A stretch of DNA of 64,000 nt from Pygmaiobacter massiliensis (GTDB lineage: Bacteria > Bacillota > Clostridia > Oscillospirales > Ruminococcaceae), in contig NZ_OAML01000003.1 of NCBI RefSeq assembly GCF_900199435.1, forward strand, positions 885,166 through 949,165. Reading direction: 5' to 3'. Below are positions 57,078 to 64,000 of the stretch, piece by piece. The translations under genes were made by a program, and so were the position numbers. The notes below the pieces were generated by a model. That model saw nothing but the letters and a program-made list of their open reading frames with translations, was not told the origin of the DNA and did no database searches. How positions within the stretch are numbered: position 1 is the stretch's first letter; each line of letters begins with the position of its first letter.

Positions 57078-58875
57078 CAATATTTCCTCCCAACGTTACC
57101 ACAGAGCCGTGGTTGGTATTGCGGATTTCGCAAATAAATCGGTCGCCGTAGCACAGCTTTAAGCGCATGTAAATGTTAGGCAAGCTTAGCCCGCCTATAG
57201 TGCACTGCTGTATCCGGTCCCGCATGCTATCCAGTGTTAGGCCATTCTTAAACTGATCAAATTCTGCAAGAAATTCAGGTGTTACACCGGTGCCGTTGTC
57301 TTCTACTGCAATCACCCACATACTGTCACATTGCACGGCATCTACTCTTATTCGCCAAACTTCTTCAGAATTCATAAAAGCATGCTTAAAGCAGTTTTCA
57401 CATAAGGGCTGAACAATCAGTTTGGGGATAAAGACATTACAGAGAGATTCGTCCACCTGCATGTTATATTCAAACCCATCCTCATAGCGCTGTTTCATAA
57501 GCTCCAGGTAGTTTTCAGTGTGGCTTAACTCATCCCCCGCTTTGGCAAAGCCATCGCCCATAGACGAAGAATAACTGAGCATACGAGAAAGTGCTTTGCA
57601 GATGGTAACCGTTTTTTCGTTACCATCGATTTCAGCTTCCATATTAATAATAGCGAGGATGTTGTGGATGAAGTGAGGGTTCATCTGGGACTGAAGTGCA
57701 AAAAGATGAGCCTTCAGTTCGTTTGTTTGAGAAAGGAGCTGTCGTTCAATAGCATGGTGCAGATGTGCCAGCATTTTGTTGAACGCAGCATCCAGCTGCT
57801 GCAACTCATCACTGTCTTGCGTGTTAGCAAGTTCTAATTTAAGGTTATCAATATTTACATTTTTAATAGAGCGATTCAACTCTACCAGTGGCTTAGACAA
57901 GCGTTTTACGAGAACTTGTTCGCTAAAAATGGCAACCAACATGGCAAGCAGTAAAGCTACCACCAAAAACAAGCTAAAACTGACAATGGGAGTAAGTATC
58001 GTAGAGCCGGATTTGAAAAATATAATATCTAGTGGAGCTTCTTCTGTTTGATATCGGCCATAAAAATCCTGATCGTGCCGTATTACCCCTAGAGGAAGGG
58101 ACGCAGGATTTAGTTTTTTGAATTTTTCCAGCACTTCAGCGTTTTCTCTCAGTGCTGGGCACAGATAAATCAAAGCCCCTTTTTGATTGTAAACTGCGGC
58201 ATAACTTTCTTCGCCCAAATCACTGAATATTTTATCAATGCGCGCAACCGATTGTTGTACCTCAACATAGCCATTTTCTTGGGTGCCGGAGTAGTAATCT
58301 TTGATTTGCCGAACAATAGAAAAGTAATTCGGACTCGGCAGGCCTGAGGTGTTTAAAATATCGGGTCCAGGTGCGCGAAACATGGAAAAAACATTGTTGT
58401 CTGCAAAATGTGTGTTTACCTTTTTGAAATCGTCACTGGCAAAGAAGTTGGCAACGCCGTCGGCGGTTGTCATAGTGGTGGCAGAATATACAAAATCATG
58501 GTCGTTATTATAGAGGCAGATACGGGTGTTGCCGTCTTTCTTAAAGTTGTAGGAATTCAGTAGTCGGATGACTTCCGATGCAACCAGGGGATTCTCAATA
58601 AAATAATTGGCAGACGGATTTTTTGTAAGGCTGGTGAACCGCGCAACAATGGTAGGGTTTGCAGCAATTTGCAAAGCGGTTTTATCAATATTATAAACCA
58701 AGGTATCAAACTGCCCGGCAGTTTTGCCGGATAAGGTTTCAAAGTCAATTTGCGCACGGCTTTGGATATCGCGAACGACCCAGTAATAAAACACGCCTGT
58801 AACCAAAAGAATAATAGAAAAAAACAGCAGTAGATTGTAAATAATCATTTTGCTGGTAAAGCGCGCTCGTTTCAC
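57049..58875 (-). CDS. YesM-type sensor histidine kinase
   Basis: 608 residues; a GTG start at 58875 is preferred because GGGGGGA lies 6 bases before it. Two membrane helices (MIIYNLLLFFSIILLVTGVFYYWVV near the start, VSFSLFLVVALLLAMLVAIF near 310) enclose a dCache-like extracellular sensor of about 260 residues; HAMP follows, then the His_kinase region SQMNPHFIHNILAIINME and ATPase boxes CENCFKHAF and AVEDNGTGV. In the common form NPHFLYN the Tyr is replaced by His here. Extracellular sensing of an oligosaccharide or its binding protein is typical. Confidence 0.93.
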   Translation of the reverse strand: MKRARFTSKMIIYNLLLFFSIILLVTGVFYYWVVRDIQSRAQIDFETLSGKTAGQFDTLVYNIDKTALQIAANPTIVARFTSLTKNPSANYFIENPLVASEVIRLLNSYNFKKDGNTRICLYNNDHDFVYSATTMTTADGVANFFASDDFKKVNTHFADNNVFSMFRAPGPDILNTSGLPSPNYFSIVRQIKDYYSGTQENGYVEVQQSVARIDKIFSDLGEESYAAVYNQKGALIYLCPALRENAEVLEKFKKLNPASLPLGVIRHDQDFYGRYQTEEAPLDIIFFKSGSTILTPIVSFSLFLVVALLLAMLVAIFSEQVLVKRLSKPLVELNRSIKNVNIDNLKLELANTQDSDELQQLDAAFNKMLAHLHHAIERQLLSQTNELKAHLFALQSQMNPHFIHNILAIINMEAEIDGNEKTVTICKALSRMLSYSSSMGDGFAKAGDELSHTENYLELMKQRYEDGFEYNMQVDESLCNVFIPKLIVQPLCENCFKHAFMNSEEVWRIRVDAVQCDSMWVIAVEDNGTGVTPEFLAEFDQFKNGLTLDSMRDRIQQCTIGGLSLPNIYMRLKLCYGDRFICEIRNTNHGSVVTLGGNIDDTHADSRG

Positions 58876-59021
58876 ACAAATCCCCCCATATCTCACCAGA
58901 TTGTCTAAAAACACCCTGTGTCCATTATAGCCGCTATCTCTTTTTTATGAAAGGATATCTATTTTTTCACTTTTCGGCATTTCCTCTTTTGCGCTGTGCA
59001 GGTACACTGGGGTCAGAAGGT

Positions 59022-59042
59022 GATAGCGAAAAAATCGCTATC
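59022..59042 (+). promoter_or_regulatory. Hairpin just ahead of the GH16 ribosome binding site
   Basis: GATAGCGA (59022-59029) and TCGCTATC (59035-59042), 5-base loop, 8 bases before AAGGAGG (59051-59057). Could be an operator or an mRNA 5' stem that affects stability; not followed by a T-run. Confidence 0.45.
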
Positions 59043-59067
59043 CAAAACGTAAGGAGGTTCCAAGAAA

Positions 59068-60318
59068 ATGAAAAAAGCAGTTTCGTTTTTGCTCACACTT
59101 TCCATGATGCTCTGTGCTGTACCAAACCTGCACGCAGTAAGTACGGTGCCGGAAAGTCCGGGCTGGCAACTTGTGTTTCAAGACGAGTTTGAGGGGACAA
59201 CCATCAATCCTCAATACTGGAATACTTTTGACCCAAACCTGTCAGCGCAAGATTATTATTTCTATGCAAACTCGCCAGAAACAATCGTCTGTCCAGAGAA
59301 TGTTAGCGTAAGCAATGGTATGTTAAAGCTGCATGCAGAGTATGCACCGATGCAATTTGGCGGGGCAACTCACGATTACCGTACCGGTACGCTGCAATCT
59401 CGCGGCAAAGTAGAACTGACTTATGGTCTGTATGAGGCAAAAATTAAAATGCCGGACTTGCCCGGAAGTAACCCTGCTTTTTGGCTGATGCCGCACCATG
59501 ATGGGACAAATTTTTCGTTTATTGGCCTGGGGGGCACGGGTGCGGAAGTAGATATTCTGGAACACCTTTATAACGACAACGACCATTACCAAACGACCGT
59601 CCACTGGGGTGGATACGAAAGCAACCATAAAAGCTGGACTGCATCTCCAAAACCATATATGGGTTCTATGCACGACTGGCACGTGTTCGGCGTGGAGTGG
59701 GCACCTAGCTTTCTTAAATTCATGGTAGATGGCAACGTGGTTGCAACTTACACTGGCGAAGCAGTTCCATACGGGCCCGAATTTATCATTTTAAGCTTAG
59801 GCCTTGGAGGGTGGATTGGACAGCCGGACCGGGCGAAAATGCCTGCGGATATGCTGGTAGACTATGTAAGGGTTTATCAGCGAACAGACAAAATAGAAAA
59901 CGGTCGATATGTTATTAGCTCTGAGTTTTCTGGTAAGGCGCTTGAGGTTTCAAGCGCGGCAGCAGGAGCGGCCATTGTGCAGAAAATACCAAGCCAAAGT
60001 ACATTGCAGCAGTGGGACGTGCAGCAGATGAGCGATGGAACCTGCAAAATCACCAACGTAGCCACTGGCCTATCTCTAGATGTATACGGCCAGCAAACGC
60101 AGAATAACGCTCCGATTATCCAGTGGAATGACGAGGGGCGTGCCAACCAGCGATGGCTGCTGGAGGCTTCAGGGAGCGGCTCGTTTTATCTGATCAATCA
60201 AAACAGCAAAAAAGTAGCCGATGTGGCTGCAAGAAGCACACAAGACGGAGCGAAAATCATACAGTACGAAAACAATAGAGCAGACAATCAGCGTTGGCGC
60301 TTTTCAAAGCTGGGATAG
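59068..60318 (+). CDS. Secreted GH16 endo-beta-glucanase-like enzyme with CBM13 (ricin-type) domain
   Basis: 416 residues. A signal peptide (KKAVSFLLTLSMMLCAVPNLHA) is followed by a GH16 domain: WQLVFQDEFEGTTINPQYW, RGKVELTYGLYEAKIKMPD and the catalytic block GAEVDILEH (Glu nucleophile and Glu acid/base of ExDxxE), HWGGYESNHKSW and HVFGVEWAPSFLKFMVDG. The last 130 residues are a ricin-B/CBM13-like lectin with repeated QQWD and NQRW blocks. The ExDxxE form fits laminarinase/lichenase-type beta-1,3 or mixed-link glucanases. It faces the YesMN genes. The single-gene unit is closed by a terminator. Confidence 0.93.
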   Translation: MKKAVSFLLTLSMMLCAVPNLHAVSTVPESPGWQLVFQDEFEGTTINPQYWNTFDPNLSAQDYYFYANSPETIVCPENVSVSNGMLKLHAEYAPMQFGGATHDYRTGTLQSRGKVELTYGLYEAKIKMPDLPGSNPAFWLMPHHDGTNFSFIGLGGTGAEVDILEHLYNDNDHYQTTVHWGGYESNHKSWTASPKPYMGSMHDWHVFGVEWAPSFLKFMVDGNVVATYTGEAVPYGPEFIILSLGLGGWIGQPDRAKMPADMLVDYVRVYQRTDKIENGRYVISSEFSGKALEVSSAAAGAAIVQKIPSQSTLQQWDVQQMSDGTCKITNVATGLSLDVYGQQTQNNAPIIQWNDEGRANQRWLLEASGSGSFYLINQNSKKVADVAARSTQDGAKIIQYENNRADNQRWRFSKLG

Positions 60319-60328
60319 TGGAATCAGG

Positions 60329-60356
60329 CGGGCGGTGTAATCACCGCCCGTTTTTT
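60329..60356 (+). terminator. Terminator of the GH16 gene
   Basis: CGGGCGGTG (60329-60337) pairs with CACCGCCCG (60342-60350), 4-base loop, then T6, 10 bases after the stop codon and just before the convergent GH20 gene end. Confidence 0.92.
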
Positions 60357-60360
60357 CTAT

Positions 60361-62223
60361 TTAAATCGTCGCAATGCAGGAAGGAGATGCAATATTATGC
60401 CAGAAAGGCGCCGGGATGTCGACATGCCCTGCTTGCGCTTCCTGCACGTCAAAAGGAAGCTGCTCCATATCGAGCTCTTCGATTGTTGTAATTTCACCGC
60501 GCAGGTAACTTTCGATTCGCGCAGCTGCCGTATTTACACGCTGGAGCAGTCCGCCCAGCCTTAAATCGAAGATATCCAACCCAGCGGGGTTGTTTTCTCT
60601 CAGCCATAAGACATGAAAGGCCTGACCGAAAGTTTCCAGCGCTTTTCGAAGAGTGGGAAGATCGGCGTCGCAAATGGTGCGAAGCGAAGCCTTGTCTTTG
60701 TTTTGCCACGCGGTGTTCAGCTGCGCACGTACTTGTGTTTTTGCGGCCAATGCATGACAAAGGGTACGCTGCATCTGAAAAAGATAGCTCCAGTCGCCAG
60801 CGCTGGCTTCTGCTTCTTCCAGCAGTCGCTCACACGCTTCAAAATGCACAGTATATTTATCCAGTTCCATACAACTGCTCAACAGAGGAAAGAGAAGATC
60901 TTCATATAAAAGAGTTTTGGTGGCGTTTACCGCACACCGGCCGGGTGCGGGGTTGTTAGGCGTAAATACAGCGTGGTCCAATTGCATAAATGAGGCCCAG
61001 CTTCCCTCACAGCAAATCTCAAATCTTTTTGCCAGCGCTCCGGGCACGGCGGATTCTTCATAGCAAAGCTCTGCCCAATACTGAAGAGTGGGCAGTACTG
61101 CAAATGGAGAGCATTCTGCCCCATTATCAGACCACATAGTGAGGAGCACCTCTTTTATGCCGTGGTTGACACAGGCAAAATGTGCAAGGTCGGCAAGCTG
61201 CATACTAAAGGTGTTGCAGGGTGCAAAACCAGACCACTTCCACGCACCGCCCGCAAACATAACATTAGGGCTAAGCTCGAAATGTTTCTCTAGCATGCGC
61301 TCATAAGTGGCGAGGTCAGAGGAGTAATAATCCCAGTAAACCAAAGTAGTATCTTGTGGAATAGATACGGTAACGCTGGAATCAATTTGGATATCCTTGG
61401 CATAGTAGTCTCCGCCAGAAGCAAGACGAAAGAACATGTCGCTCCAAAGCATGGGTGAAAAGCCATGTCTGTTTGCGATTTCGTGTACCTTTTGAAAGTG
61501 ATTTAGCATCAGTTCTGTCCGGTTAGCCGCTCCGTGCAAGTCAAGGTATTTGCCAAGCCCTACAAGGTGCGCCTCATCCATACCGATGTTAATTCGGTGC
61601 GTATTAAAACATTCTTCCATTGTAGAAAACATTGCGTCAATCAACGCATAGGTATGCTCGTCGTCAATTAAAAGGATATCGTTTACATCCACAAGATGTT
61701 GCATTGCTTTCCATTTAAGGGCCTGCCCCAAATGCGCGAGCGTCTGAATTGCGGGAATTAGCTCAATGCCGACACTTTGGGCAAAATGGTCTATCTCTTT
61801 TAACTGATCTTTGGTATAGCCGCCGCGCCCGTATCCGAAATAAGGATATTCAGATAGTTGGTAGACATCTTCCATATAAAGTTGCAACACTTGAAAGCCC
61901 ATGCGACTAAGGCAGCACAGCAATTTTTTGACAGTGTCCACTTTAGGAACCGCGTTGCGCGAGCAGTCGAGCATTGCACCAAGGCGTTCATACCGGGGGA
62001 TTTGTTTGAGCTTAAACCCCGCGGGGCGCGCGTCGTTTTCACAAACCAGCATAGCGGCGCGGCCCAGTAGGGAAGGACGGGCAAGCGTTACCTGCCATCC
62101 GCCAATGCGGCGCTCTAGTTCGATACCACAGCCGCCAGTCAATACATACACATCGGATGCGGGCGTAGGGAGACCTAGATTTTGCAGCAACTGCTTTTGA
62201 AATTCTGTAAGGCCATACCACAT
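60361..62223 (-). CDS. GH20-family beta-N-acetylhexosaminidase (cytoplasmic)
   Basis: 620 residues from ATG 62223 (AGGTG upstream). An N-terminal zincin-like domain is followed by a TIM barrel with RYERLGAMLDCSRNAVPKVDTVKKLL, LYMEDVYQL and the catalytic Asp-Glu pair in INIGMDEAH; WSDMFFRL and LLTMWSDNGAE are further barrel blocks. The C-terminal 200 residues are helical. It lacks a signal peptide, so it trims oligosaccharides after import, removing terminal GlcNAc or GalNAc. It is the last gene of the leftward CUT1 transporter operon. Confidence 0.9.
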   Translation of the reverse strand: MWYGLTEFQKQLLQNLGLPTPASDVYVLTGGCGIELERRIGGWQVTLARPSLLGRAAMLVCENDARPAGFKLKQIPRYERLGAMLDCSRNAVPKVDTVKKLLCCLSRMGFQVLQLYMEDVYQLSEYPYFGYGRGGYTKDQLKEIDHFAQSVGIELIPAIQTLAHLGQALKWKAMQHLVDVNDILLIDDEHTYALIDAMFSTMEECFNTHRINIGMDEAHLVGLGKYLDLHGAANRTELMLNHFQKVHEIANRHGFSPMLWSDMFFRLASGGDYYAKDIQIDSSVTVSIPQDTTLVYWDYYSSDLATYERMLEKHFELSPNVMFAGGAWKWSGFAPCNTFSMQLADLAHFACVNHGIKEVLLTMWSDNGAECSPFAVLPTLQYWAELCYEESAVPGALAKRFEICCEGSWASFMQLDHAVFTPNNPAPGRCAVNATKTLLYEDLLFPLLSSCMELDKYTVHFEACERLLEEAEASAGDWSYLFQMQRTLCHALAAKTQVRAQLNTAWQNKDKASLRTICDADLPTLRKALETFGQAFHVLWLRENNPAGLDIFDLRLGGLLQRVNTAAARIESYLRGEITTIEELDMEQLPFDVQEAQAGHVDIPAPFWHNIASPSCIATI

Positions 62224-62245
62224 AGAAAACACCTCGTTATAAAAA

Positions 62246-63064
62246 TCAGCCTTTCACTGCCCCGGCTGTCATGCCCTCTACAATATATTTTTGCAGGCAG
62301 AGATAAAGCAAAACTACCGGTAAAATCGTAATCGTCAGCGCAGCAAAAACGTAGTTCCAGCTACGGGCATACAAACCGTAGAAATTAAATACTGTCATCG
62401 GAATGGTCATGCGTTTTGCACTGCTCATTAAATAGAGTGGCACCTGAAAATTATTCCATACACCGATAGCCGCAATGATTAAATTGGTGACAATAACAGG
62501 CCGCATGATGGGCAGCAAAATGCGAAAAATTAGAGTCAGCGGACCAGCGCCATCAATCAGCGCGGCCTCGTCGATTTCTCGCGGTACGCTGGTGACAAAA
62601 CTGGAAAATGTCATGACTGAAAAGGGAAGATTAATAGCAGCAAATACGAGAATAACACCAAGATAGCTTCCGCTGAGGTTCAAATCAATCATCAGCGTAT
62701 AAGTAGTAACCATCTGCATGGTGGCGGTAAGGCCAAAAAGATAATAATAATAAAGGCATTTGGTAGCACGGTTTTTTCGTCGGGAGATAATAATACCCGT
62801 AATTGCGCCGAACAGCAGAATCAATATGACGGCGCCAACTGTAATAATAAAGCTGTTAAAGTATCCCCGTAAAATAGAACCGGTGCTCAGCACGTGCTGA
62901 TAGTTTTGAATCTCAAAATGTGCAGGTAGGCTAAGATCCAGATGAAGCACCTCGTTTTGATTTTTAAAAGAGCCAAGCAGCATCATCAGAATAGGGATAA
63001 AAAACACGGAAGAGATAAGTAGTGCCGCTAAAGTTCGCAGTAATTTGACATATCGTTTTTTCAT
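62246..63064 (-). CDS. CUT1 sugar ABC transporter permease (MalG-type)
   Basis: 272 residues with six hydrophobic segments and the EAA loop IDEAALIDGAGPLTLIFRILLPIMRPVI. The C-terminus YIVEGMTAGAVKG is typical of MalG-like subunits. It overlaps the MalF-type gene by one base and precedes the GH20 gene by 22 bases. The ATPase is not encoded here; a shared one is expected. Confidence 0.93.
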   Translation of the reverse strand: MKKRYVKLLRTLAALLISSVFFIPILMMLLGSFKNQNEVLHLDLSLPAHFEIQNYQHVLSTGSILRGYFNSFIITVGAVILILLFGAITGIIISRRKNRATKCLYYYYLFGLTATMQMVTTYTLMIDLNLSGSYLGVILVFAAINLPFSVMTFSSFVTSVPREIDEAALIDGAGPLTLIFRILLPIMRPVIVTNLIIAAIGVWNNFQVPLYLMSSAKRMTIPMTVFNFYGLYARSWNYVFAALTITILPVVLLYLCLQKYIVEGMTAGAVKG

Positions 63065-63945
63065 TATGTTTCCACCTCTCTGGATTTTAAGAACCGGTTC
63101 AGCAGGAAGGTGATTGCAACAACCAGAATGGAAAGCAGGATTGCTGCGGCACTCGAGCGACCAAGCTGTCCCATGCTGAAAGCGCGGTAAACATAAGTGC
63201 TGAGAACTTGCGTATCAAATCCCGGACCACCGCCGGTAAGTGCATAGACGAGGTCAAACACTTTAAGACCGCCGGTTATATTTAATGTTGTAACTACAGT
63301 AAACGAAGGGGCAAGCAGTGGCATTGTAATGTGCCGAAACTGCTGCCATGACGTTGCGCCTTCAAGCTGTGCGCTTTCGTAATAGTCTTTTGAAATTGCC
63401 TGCAGACCGGAAATGAAAATAAACATGCTAAAGCCGGCCCACATCCAGATTTCCACTATAATAATCCAAGCCATAGCACTGCCATAAGAGCCAAGCCAAT
63501 CTCGTGTGAGAGAAGATAGCCCCAGACTGTTCAGCAGATTGTTCAGCAGGCCGTCTTGTTTTAAAATAGCCGTAAAAAGCAATCCAACAATCATAGTGCT
63601 TAATACACAAGGCAGATAAAACAGCGTACGAAAAATGCTGTTGCCGGGGAACTTTTTTACCACCAGTAGAGCAAGCAATAAACCGATGAGAGTTTTAAAA
63701 AATGTCGTAAATAATGCAAAGATGAGAGTGTTTGCAATTGAACGCAAAAAGATCTCGTCTTTCAAAAGGCTGACGAAATTGCTAATACCTACCCAGCTCG
63801 CAATGTGCATATGGTCCAGATTCCAGTTGGTGAAAGAGTAGCCAAATGCAGTAAAAATAGGAACAATAAAGAAGAGTGAATATACTAGCAGACCGGGGCC
63901 TGCCAGCCATAAAGGATAGGCTGTGCGCTGATTTTTGCTTTTCAT
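63064..63945 (-). CDS. CUT1 sugar ABC transporter permease (MalF-type)
   Basis: 293 residues with six hydrophobic segments; GLLVYSLFFIVPIFTAFGYSFTNW near the start and the EAA loop YYESAQLEGATSWQQFRHITMPLLAPSF are characteristic. GGAGG lies 8 bases before the ATG. The hairpin at 63969-63996 upstream suggests a binding-protein gene just outside the window. Substrate is probably an N-acetylhexosamine-containing oligosaccharide, inferred from the GH20 partner. Confidence 0.93.
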   Translation of the reverse strand: MKSKNQRTAYPLWLAGPGLLVYSLFFIVPIFTAFGYSFTNWNLDHMHIASWVGISNFVSLLKDEIFLRSIANTLIFALFTTFFKTLIGLLLALLVVKKFPGNSIFRTLFYLPCVLSTMIVGLLFTAILKQDGLLNNLLNSLGLSSLTRDWLGSYGSAMAWIIIVEIWMWAGFSMFIFISGLQAISKDYYESAQLEGATSWQQFRHITMPLLAPSFTVVTTLNITGGLKVFDLVYALTGGGPGFDTQVLSTYVYRAFSMGQLGRSSAAAILLSILVVAITFLLNRFLKSREVET

Positions 63946-63968
63946 TCAAAGGGCCTCCTTTTATAAAA

Positions 63969-63996
63969 AAAGCGGTCTGCCAAGGCAGACCGCTTT
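63969..63996 (-). terminator. Hairpin upstream of the MalF-type permease
   Basis: AAAGCGGTCTGCC (63969-63981) pairs with GGCAGACCGCTTT (63984-63996); on the minus strand it is followed by TTTTTATAA. It probably separates a binding-protein gene beyond the window from the permeases, as the hairpin at 33285 does in the ribose-type operon. Confidence 0.8.
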
Positions 63997-64000
63997 GCTG

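Overview
The window reads as a chromosomal segment of a strictly anaerobic Gram-positive Clostridia-type bacterium, probably of the Oscillospirales/Ruminococcaceae kind. This is inferred from gene content: a split ATP-type citrate lyase, a butyrate/4-hydroxybutyrate-family acetyl-CoA CoA-transferase, YesM/YesN-type regulation, LplABC-type and CUT1 sugar transporters without their own ATPase, a CTC-type L25 protein, strong AGGAGG ribosome binding sites, TTG/GTG starts and many GC-hairpin/T-run terminators. No rRNA, complete tRNA or CRISPR array is visible.

Layout. 0-2.9 kb: tail of an amino-acid ABC transporter, argininosuccinate synthase and a DDAH-type amidinohydrolase. 3.1-7.1 kb: LysR regulator and citrate lyase citDEF. 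7.2-16.9 kb: a LacI-controlled regulon in two divergent arms, (i) LplB/LplC/LplA-type transporter plus an ADP-ribosylglycohydrolase and (ii) a second, larger ADP-ribosylglycohydrolase, a ribokinase-like kinase and a transaldolase. Both arms carry the same 14-bp operator just downstream of a near-consensus promoter. 17-21.3 kb: CoA-transferase, SpoU-type rRNA methyltransferase, L25 behind a leader hairpin, and an unknown protein. 21.6-27.5 kb: two-component system facing a MacA/MacB-like efflux operon that includes a lipoprotein. 27.7-30.5 kb: MerR regulator facing a GNAT acetyltransferase and MATE pump.

30.7-42.0 kb: a second LacI regulon of ten co-directional genes: ribose-type ABC transporter, MtnK-like kinase, MtnA-like isomerase, FucU mutarotase, class II aldolase, DhaK, DhaL and a second ribokinase-like kinase. 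The order fits uptake of a 5-modified ribose (5-methylthioribose or 5-deoxyribose), phosphorylation, isomerisation and retro-aldol cleavage to DHAP plus a small aldehyde. DhaKL and the extra kinase are additions to the known DHAP shunt. The two ribokinases are clear paralogues and tie the two LacI regulons together.

42.2-48.0 kb: a Dlt-like cell-surface acylation cassette (adenylation enzyme, carrier protein, MBOAT, divergent SGNH/DltD-like protein) with a fold-III PLP decarboxylase inserted between carrier and ligase. This suggests that a carrier-bound amino acid is decarboxylated and the resulting amine-bearing acyl group is transferred outside. It is the strongest candidate for an undescribed system. 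48.4-51.2 kb: a MalT-like LuxR/STAND regulator with two small downstream proteins. 51.5-53.5 kb: a graveyard of mobile DNA (frameshifted tyrosine integrase, tRNA 3'-end-like fragment, hsdR tail, decayed IS256-family transposase). 53.5-64 kb: glycan-use locus with an unknown 608-residue protein and zinc-ribbon partner, YesN/YesM two-component system, secreted GH16 enzyme with a CBM13-like domain, intracellular GH20 hexosaminidase and two CUT1 permeases. The binding protein probably lies beyond the right edge.
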